Of a stretch of 42,378 bases of DNA, positions 37,322 to 42,378 are shown piece by piece. Below the pieces are notes generated by a model, which searched no databases, was not told the DNA's origin, and saw only the letters and a list, made by a program, of their open reading frames with translations. A program made the translations under genes and the position numbers. Location of the stretch: the NCBI GenBank assembly GCA_028716785.1, contig JAQUPD010000019.1, positions 1-42,378 on the forward strand. The letters are read 5' to 3'. Numbering within the stretch: the stretch's first letter is position 1; the number at the start of each line of letters is the position of its first letter. Source of the stretch: Fidelibacterota bacterium. Its GTDB lineage: Bacteria; Fidelibacterota; Fidelibacteria; Fidelibacterales; Fidelibacteraceae.

Positions 37322-39151
37322 TTAGTTTTCAAATTCTTTAACGGCCTGACTCCACGCCTGCAGTTTTTTTATACGCATATCATGGTTCGTGGGAAGTACA
37401 AAAGGATTTCTGCCTCGTGTGTCAATAATTATACCTACCAACCCACCATAAATTGTTGTGTTAAGAGCATTTCCCGGGCCATTTCCCACATCAATCCCCC
37501 GGACAGGTGTAATTTCAGCATTTATAGGGACATAGGGAGCTTCTATAAGAACCATTTCACCAAAAGGAATTGTTTCGTGATATGTTTTCCCTTCTGGAAG
37601 TTCTAATTTAACCGTCACCATCTCTTTGCCTGGCTTTATGGTTCCTACAGGTGCAATACACGTACCAAGATGCAGGAGACAGTCTTTCACAAAGACTTCA
37701 GTTGCTGCTTTTTCATGAACACTTGATAATACGCCAAGTTGAGGCATCATAAAAATACTGTCGACAGCCAGTTGGGTAATGCCTTCGGGAAGAAATGCAT
37801 CAATCATCATGCGTGCTGATTGATGACGCCGAGGTGCATGGGATAAAACACCACCACTTCCCACAAGCAAATCAAGATCCATCATATTCACCAGTGTTTC
37901 ACCCGTTGAAGATTGATCAAAAGTATCTGAAATTGTCCGCTCTTTTTGAACACCTTTGAGTCCTACCGCAAAAGATTTATGTTGGATAAACGATAACCTG
38001 AGGGCTTCTCGGGCTATTGCCTGTTCAATTTTCAATTCATCAAGACTTTGTGGAATCGTAGTGGGTCGGATCATTTTGTTGCCAATTCTATTTCGTAAAT
38101 CTGTCTCATCAATCTCAAAAGGAACCCAGCGGAGAATATTTTCCAATTTTGCTTCAGCAAGGACATTAGAGATGGAATAACTCATACCAAGATTGGCACT
38201 TACGGTTCGGTTAAAAACTGGTTCCCCAGAATAAGGGTCTTTAAAAACAGAAAAAATATCTGTCGTTGCGCCGCCGATATCTACCCCCACAACAGAAATA
38301 TTTTCATTGCGTGCAATAACTTGAATAATCGTTCCAACAGCCCCTGGCGTTGGCATAATAGGCGCATGGGTCATTTCCATTAACTTTTTATAGCCGGGAG
38401 CTTGAGCCATCACATGTTCCATAAAGAGTTCATGAATTTTATCCCGGGCTGGACCCAGATTTTCCCGCTCTAATACAGGACGAAGATTGGAAACAATAAA
38501 TAAATCTGTAACATCTTTTAAATTCTTTTCAACTTCAGGAATAACATTTTTATTTCCAGCATAAATCACGGGTAAGCGATAATTCGCACCAAGGCGAGGT
38601 TTGGGATTCGCAGCTCGCAAAAGCTCAGCCATTTCTACTACATGACTTATGGTACCACCGTCAACGCCTCCTGACAACAAAATCATATCAGGACGAAGAT
38701 GGCGAATTCTAGCTATTTTTTCATGAGGCATCCGTCCATCATTAGATGCTAATACATCCATAACAATGGCTCCTGCCCCTAAAGCCGCTCTTTCAGCAGA
38801 TTCCGCACTCATGGCCTTCACCACACCGGCTACCAACATTTGGAGTCCACCCCCTGCAGAACTTGTGGAAATATAAATATCAACACCTGTGTTATCTTTT
38901 TGTGGACTAATAATTTTATTTTCATCTAGGAGGATACGACCACGTAACTCCTCGACTTCCTTAACAGCATTCAGAACACCTTTCGTTACATCTTCAAAAG
39001 GCGCTTCAACAGTCGTCGGGGCTTCACCACGAGTGACAAGCCGATACTCATCTCCCTGTTTCTCAATGAGAATAGCTTTTGTTGTTGTGCTTCCACAATC
39101 TGTTGCAAGAATTGATATAATATTTTCAGGTTTTATAGTCTCTTTTTCCAT
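37322..39151 (-). CDS. GlmL/MutL-family actin-fold ATPase
   Basis: Protein of 609 residues from ATG 39151, chosen over the longer frame because AAGG lies about seven bases upstream. It belongs to the GlmL/MutL family known from B12-dependent glutamate mutase operons, where it is thought to act as a reactivase or chaperone. ASKHA motifs are visible: phosphate-1 DCGSTTTKAILIE (18-30), SAGGGLQMLVAGVVKAMSAE, LSGGVDGGTISHV, phosphate-2 VGVDIGGATTDIF near 285-300, and adenosine-side LLVGSGGVLSHAPR. Motifs are intact, so it should bind ATP. There is no mutase subunit (GlmS/GlmE) nearby; it lies between cdsA and a KOW/barrel-sandwich protein. I infer a role with the membrane proteins of the same operon, not with a mutase. 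Confidence 0.85.
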   Translation of the reverse strand: MEKETIKPENIISILATDCGSTTTKAILIEKQGDEYRLVTRGEAPTTVEAPFEDVTKGVLNAVKEVEELRGRILLDENKIISPQKDNTGVDIYISTSSAGGGLQMLVAGVVKAMSAESAERAALGAGAIVMDVLASNDGRMPHEKIARIRHLRPDMILLSGGVDGGTISHVVEMAELLRAANPKPRLGANYRLPVIYAGNKNVIPEVEKNLKDVTDLFIVSNLRPVLERENLGPARDKIHELFMEHVMAQAPGYKKLMEMTHAPIMPTPGAVGTIIQVIARNENISVVGVDIGGATTDIFSVFKDPYSGEPVFNRTVSANLGMSYSISNVLAEAKLENILRWVPFEIDETDLRNRIGNKMIRPTTIPQSLDELKIEQAIAREALRLSFIQHKSFAVGLKGVQKERTISDTFDQSSTGETLVNMMDLDLLVGSGGVLSHAPRRHQSARMMIDAFLPEGITQLAVDSIFMMPQLGVLSSVHEKAATEVFVKDCLLHLGTCIAPVGTIKPGKEMVTVKLELPEGKTYHETIPFGEMVLIEAPYVPINAEITPVRGIDVGNGPGNALNTTIYGGLVGIIIDTRGRNPFVLPTNHDMRIKKLQAWSQAVKEFEN

Positions 39152-39162
39152 AATTATACCTT

Positions 39163-40002
39163 CTAAAAAAATCGTATTAATACATACATATATATCCATG
39201 GACCGGTAAAAGCCAGGCTATCCAATCGATCCAAAGCTCCACCATGATCCAGTAACAATCGTGAGGTATCTTTTACACCAGCATATCGTTTAATGGCTGA
39301 TTCTACCAAATCTCCCAATTGACCTAAAACACCTGTAATGAAAGCAAGGACCATATAGTCGATAGGCTTAAAGACAGAAATCCAGGCATATCGACTTGCA
39401 ATTAAGGCAACGATGAGACTTCCCAAGAATCCGGCGATAGCGCCTTCCCATGTTTTATTTGGGCTAATTTTTGGACTCAATTTCACAGCTCCATAAGCTG
39501 ATCCCATAAAATAAGCTAATGTATCACAAATCCAGATCATTGCTAAAACAATATAAAGGATATAGGCACCTTCAAAGGTGTTCCAGCATGTGTGATAAAA
39601 GATATTTCGAATCAGCGCTAAACTTGTAAGAGCAAGTGCAGGATAAATAATTGAAGCACATGCATAAAATGCCTTATGAAAGTCTGCCACAGGACGTGAA
39701 AACATCATCACCAAAGCAATGATAGTCCAAGCGACAAAAACAGCAGGATAAATCCACAATATCCCAGTATAAATTGCTATATAGACGAGGCTTGCATTGA
39801 AGAGCAATAAAAAGAAAATCCCTGTTTTAGTGGGGATTTTGAAGAGCATTAAAAATTCATAGGTACAGAGTAAAACAGCAATGGCAATAAATGTTGTAAA
39901 CCACAAACCACCTAGGTAAATCAAGACCAATATAACAGGGATACCTATTGCTGATATGAGGATCCGATTGTATAAGGATGTTTTTTCTTTACGCGTCATC
40001 AT
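39163..40002 (-). CDS. cdsA: Phosphatidate cytidylyltransferase (CDP-diglyceride synthase)
   Basis: Inner-membrane enzyme that forms CDP-diacylglycerol from phosphatidate and CTP, the branch point to phospholipids. 279 residues from ATG 40002; a longer frame starts at ATG 40065, but that begins in the foot of the hairpin, and the 40002 start gives a normal N-terminus (MMTRKEKTSLYNRILISAIGIPVIL). Six to eight membrane helices are visible. The family signature, in its C-terminal third, runs from SAIKRYAGVKDTSRLLL through DHGGALDRLDS, and SPNKTWEGAIAG is the second conserved motif. The stop lies 11 bases before the glmL-like start, so it appears to lead that operon. Confidence 0.95.
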   Translation of the reverse strand: MMTRKEKTSLYNRILISAIGIPVILVLIYLGGLWFTTFIAIAVLLCTYEFLMLFKIPTKTGIFFLLLFNASLVYIAIYTGILWIYPAVFVAWTIIALVMMFSRPVADFHKAFYACASIIYPALALTSLALIRNIFYHTCWNTFEGAYILYIVLAMIWICDTLAYFMGSAYGAVKLSPKISPNKTWEGAIAGFLGSLIVALIASRYAWISVFKPIDYMVLAFITGVLGQLGDLVESAIKRYAGVKDTSRLLLDHGGALDRLDSLAFTGPWIYMYVLIRFF

Positions 40003-40071
40003 AATAGCTTGTAAAATTAATTTATAAAAATCGTATTCGCAAGCCCTTACCGTTTTAATAGACATCCAACT

Positions 40072-40107
40072 ATAAGGAAAGATCCAGAGACCTGGATCTT
40101 TCCTTAT
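40072..40107 (-). terminator. Perfect 16-base hairpin between the RND gene and cdsA
   Basis: Left arm ATAAGGAAAGATCCAG (40072-40087), loop AGAC, right arm CTGGATCTTTCCTTAT (40092-40107), with no mismatch. It lies 65 bases after the RND stop and about 70 bases before the chosen cdsA start. The U run is weak (CTTTCCTTAT inside the stem), so it may terminate the RND transcript or be an mRNA-stabilising or repeat element. Confidence 0.5.
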
Positions 40108-40172
40108 GTAATTATGAGAAGGGGATATTTAAAAATATTTCAGAATAAGAGCATATTTTCTTGTTTATTCTC

Positions 40173-42378
40173 TCAATACCTATCCGAAAATTTATGTCTT
40201 TGAAAGAACGAAAATAAAACAGGAACAAAGAACAGCGTTAGAAAAGTTGACACTAACATACCACCAATAACCGATCTTGCCATCGGTGCCCATATTTCAG
40301 CACCCGATCCAAGTTTTAAGGCTAAAGGAACCATAGAAAAAATAGTAGTTAAAGCGGTCATAAGAACTGGCCGGAGTCTTGTTTTTGAACCTTTGATAAT
40401 AGCATCGTAAAGCTTAAGGTCAGTATTGCTCAAAATTTGATTAATATAATCAATAAGAATAATTCCATTATTCACCACGATTCCAACCAGAAGCATAGCA
40501 CCAATCAACACTGTGACGCCAATATCTGTTCCTGTAATGATTAACGCGAGAATAACGCCAATAAAAGCAAGTGGAACGGTAAACAGAATAATAAACGGAT
40601 CCAGGAGGGATTCAAATTGTGAGGCCATGACCATATAAACAAGAGCAATAGCTACAAGAATTGCAATTCCTAAATAGAAAAAGGATTCTTGTTGTTCTTC
40701 AGCTGTACCACCAATTTCATAGCGAACATCGGGAGGAAAGGGGACGGTTTGAAGTTGCCGTTCCAAATCAAGGCGAATACTTTGCAAATCACGACCGCTG
40801 ATGCCAGAATTCACCGACACATAGCGGCTTTGATCTTCGCGGGTAATTTCAGTAGGGCCATCAAAGACGCCTATTGTAACAACATTTGAGAGAGGAATTT
40901 GCTCGCCAGTAGCACTTTTTATCATAATCTGCAAGATATCTTCTTTGTTCATTCGAAATTCTTTATCAAAACGCATCCTCACGTCATATTCATCGCCCTC
41001 TTCACGATAAAGTGTAACGAGAGTTCCTTGAATGGCTGTATTGATAGTATTGGCAACTTGAGGAACCGTGAGACCCACAGAACTGACTCTTTCCCTATCA
41101 ATAAAAACACGATATTCGGGTTTTGGTTTTGAATAAGAGTAGCTTACATCTACAATTCCAGGAATTCCTTCCATCACTTTTCGAACATCAGTTGATAGTT
41201 GTTTCAGTTCATCGAGATCTTGTCCATAAATTTGGACTATTAGATCTCTGCCACCTAATAAACCACTAGCACCGCTAAAAGTAAGTTCTACACCCGCAAT
41301 ATTTTTGAGCTTTTCCCGCAAGTCATCCTGAATTTCAAACTGTGTCCGTTTTCGTTTATCTTTTGATACAAGTGAAATCGAAATTGACGCTTCATTATTT
41401 TCACTAAGAGCAGAAGCAACACCTTCTCCAGAGCCAAAACTAACATAAAGATTTGTCATTTCAGGGACTTCAGCTATAATTATTTCTTCAATACCTCGTA
41501 CAATCCGATCCATTTCAGGCAGTGAAATTCCCATTTCAGCTGTTACATTAATAGAAATTCGATCCTGATCTGTGGTAGGAATAAATTCACCCCCAATCGT
41601 TCTAGATAAAAGAGCAGAAACAATTCCCAAAACAACAACGATAAGGAGGATGTATTTTTTATGGAAAAGAGACCACTTTAACGCTTTTTCATAGTTAGTC
41701 GATAGTTTGTTAAGAAACGTGTCAACAGATATATCAAATTTACGCATCCCTTTAAAGCGATGTATTTGCCTTTTTTTCGATAAGAATCGAGACGAAAGGA
41801 GAGGAATTAAAGTAAGAGCAACAAATAAAGAGGTTAACAAAGAAACGACAATAGTAAGAGCCATATCTTTAAAAAGAACCCCTGAGATTCCTGGGAGAAA
41901 TAAGACAGGGACAAAAACTGAGATTGTGGTAAGTGTTGATGCTGTAATTGCCATGGATACTTCTTTAGCACCTATCACAGCAGCGCGTTGAATGGGTTCA
42001 TCCAACTCATGATTGCGTCGGAAAATATTTTCCAGAACCACAATGGAATTATCCACCAAAAGCCCAATTGCTAAAGCAAGTCCAGCCATTGAAATAATAT
42101 TCAAGGTCACATTGAGTTGATTCATGACAAAAAAAGCTAACAAAATAGAAATTGGAATAGAGACTGCTACAATCAACGAGCTATTAACATGTCTTAGGAA
42201 AAAGAAAAGAACGAGTGCAGAGAGAAAAAAGGCTAGGATTGCAGTGTTTACTAAATTCCGGATGGATTCCTGGATAAACTCTGCCTCATTAAAAATAACA
42301 TCAAACGTGACACCTTGTCCAATTTGTTTTTCAAGTGTGGGAAGATAATCAATAACACTGTTGCACGCATTGACTGTG
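40173..42378 (-). CDS. RND-family efflux permease (HAE1-like), 5'-truncated by window edge
   Basis: Proton-driven inner-membrane exporter subunit of a tripartite pump; 735 codons plus stop are present, about the C-terminal two thirds of a ~1030-residue protein. The frame is open to base 42378. The fragment starts in the porter region (TFDVIFNEAEFIQESIRN), then membrane helices 2-6 with LLVDNSIVVLENIFRRNHEL (TM4), a second large porter domain with YEIGGTAEEQQES, and the last helix group with LVGIVVNNGIILIDYINQ (TM10). Where AcrB has D407-D408 and K940, this protein reads D-N and N-N, as in SwrC-like rather than AcrB-like pumps. The end is HKFSDRY. Its partner (membrane-fusion protein) would lie beyond the window, upstream. 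Confidence 0.92.
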   Translation of the reverse strand, partial: TVNACNSVIDYLPTLEKQIGQGVTFDVIFNEAEFIQESIRNLVNTAILAFFLSALVLFFFLRHVNSSLIVAVSIPISILLAFFVMNQLNVTLNIISMAGLALAIGLLVDNSIVVLENIFRRNHELDEPIQRAAVIGAKEVSMAITASTLTTISVFVPVLFLPGISGVLFKDMALTIVVSLLTSLFVALTLIPLLSSRFLSKKRQIHRFKGMRKFDISVDTFLNKLSTNYEKALKWSLFHKKYILLIVVVLGIVSALLSRTIGGEFIPTTDQDRISINVTAEMGISLPEMDRIVRGIEEIIIAEVPEMTNLYVSFGSGEGVASALSENNEASISISLVSKDKRKRTQFEIQDDLREKLKNIAGVELTFSGASGLLGGRDLIVQIYGQDLDELKQLSTDVRKVMEGIPGIVDVSYSYSKPKPEYRVFIDRERVSSVGLTVPQVANTINTAIQGTLVTLYREEGDEYDVRMRFDKEFRMNKEDILQIMIKSATGEQIPLSNVVTIGVFDGPTEITREDQSRYVSVNSGISGRDLQSIRLDLERQLQTVPFPPDVRYEIGGTAEEQQESFFYLGIAILVAIALVYMVMASQFESLLDPFIILFTVPLAFIGVILALIITGTDIGVTVLIGAMLLVGIVVNNGIILIDYINQILSNTDLKLYDAIIKGSKTRLRPVLMTALTTIFSMVPLALKLGSGAEIWAPMARSVIGGMLVSTFLTLFFVPVLFSFFQRHKFSDRY

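Overview
The window is a continuous, AT-rich, densely coded piece of bacterial chromosome with no RNA genes, insertion sequences or CRISPR arrays that I can see. Strong Shine-Dalgarno sites (AGGAG types), a diderm envelope gene set (Omp85/TamA, TamB, LolCDE-type exporter, RND pump, lipoprotein with lipobox) and a PorU-like type IX secretion peptidase whose C-terminus carries an FPNPF-type Ig-like sorting domain point to an uncultured member of the FCB group outside Bacteroidota proper, of the Cloacimonadota, Marinimicrobia or Calditrichota kind. The exact phylum cannot be fixed from this window.

Layout. 1-5061 (+): end of a division and cell-wall cluster, murG (partial)-murC-ftsQ-ftsA-ftsZ, closed by a perfect bidirectional terminator at 5091-5123. 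Everything after that lies on the minus strand. 5144-5335 is rpmB (L28). 14511-5390, read leftwards, is tamB-tamA, a TPR lipoprotein, MoxR, a DUF58 protein and a BatD-like membrane protein. 16550-14619 is dnaK alone, preceded by a 276-base leader with a candidate promoter and paired direct repeats. 22607-16827 is prfB-lysS-two LolC/E permeases-lolD. 31485-22703 is ubiD-nusG paralogue-porU-maf-3-hydroxyacyl-CoA dehydrogenase-ackA. 40002-31586 is one long run: cdsA, a GlmL/MutL-like actin-fold ATPase, a KOW/barrel-sandwich protein, a PH-like membrane protein, a small basic protein, a DUF6754-like protein and three more membrane proteins. 42378-40173 is the C-terminal two thirds of an RND efflux permease.

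Operon ends are marked by perfect hairpins (5091, 14568, 22628, 31537, 40072), which supports reading these runs as separate transcripts.

Most genes are recognisable housekeeping or envelope genes. The part that looks undescribed is 31586-39151: an orphan GlmL-type ATPase, with no mutase gene beside it, tightly linked to a set of membrane proteins with large extracytoplasmic domains and to a KOW/barrel-sandwich soluble protein. I read this as a candidate envelope-associated, ATP-dependent complex of unknown function. That is inference from gene order and domain type only.
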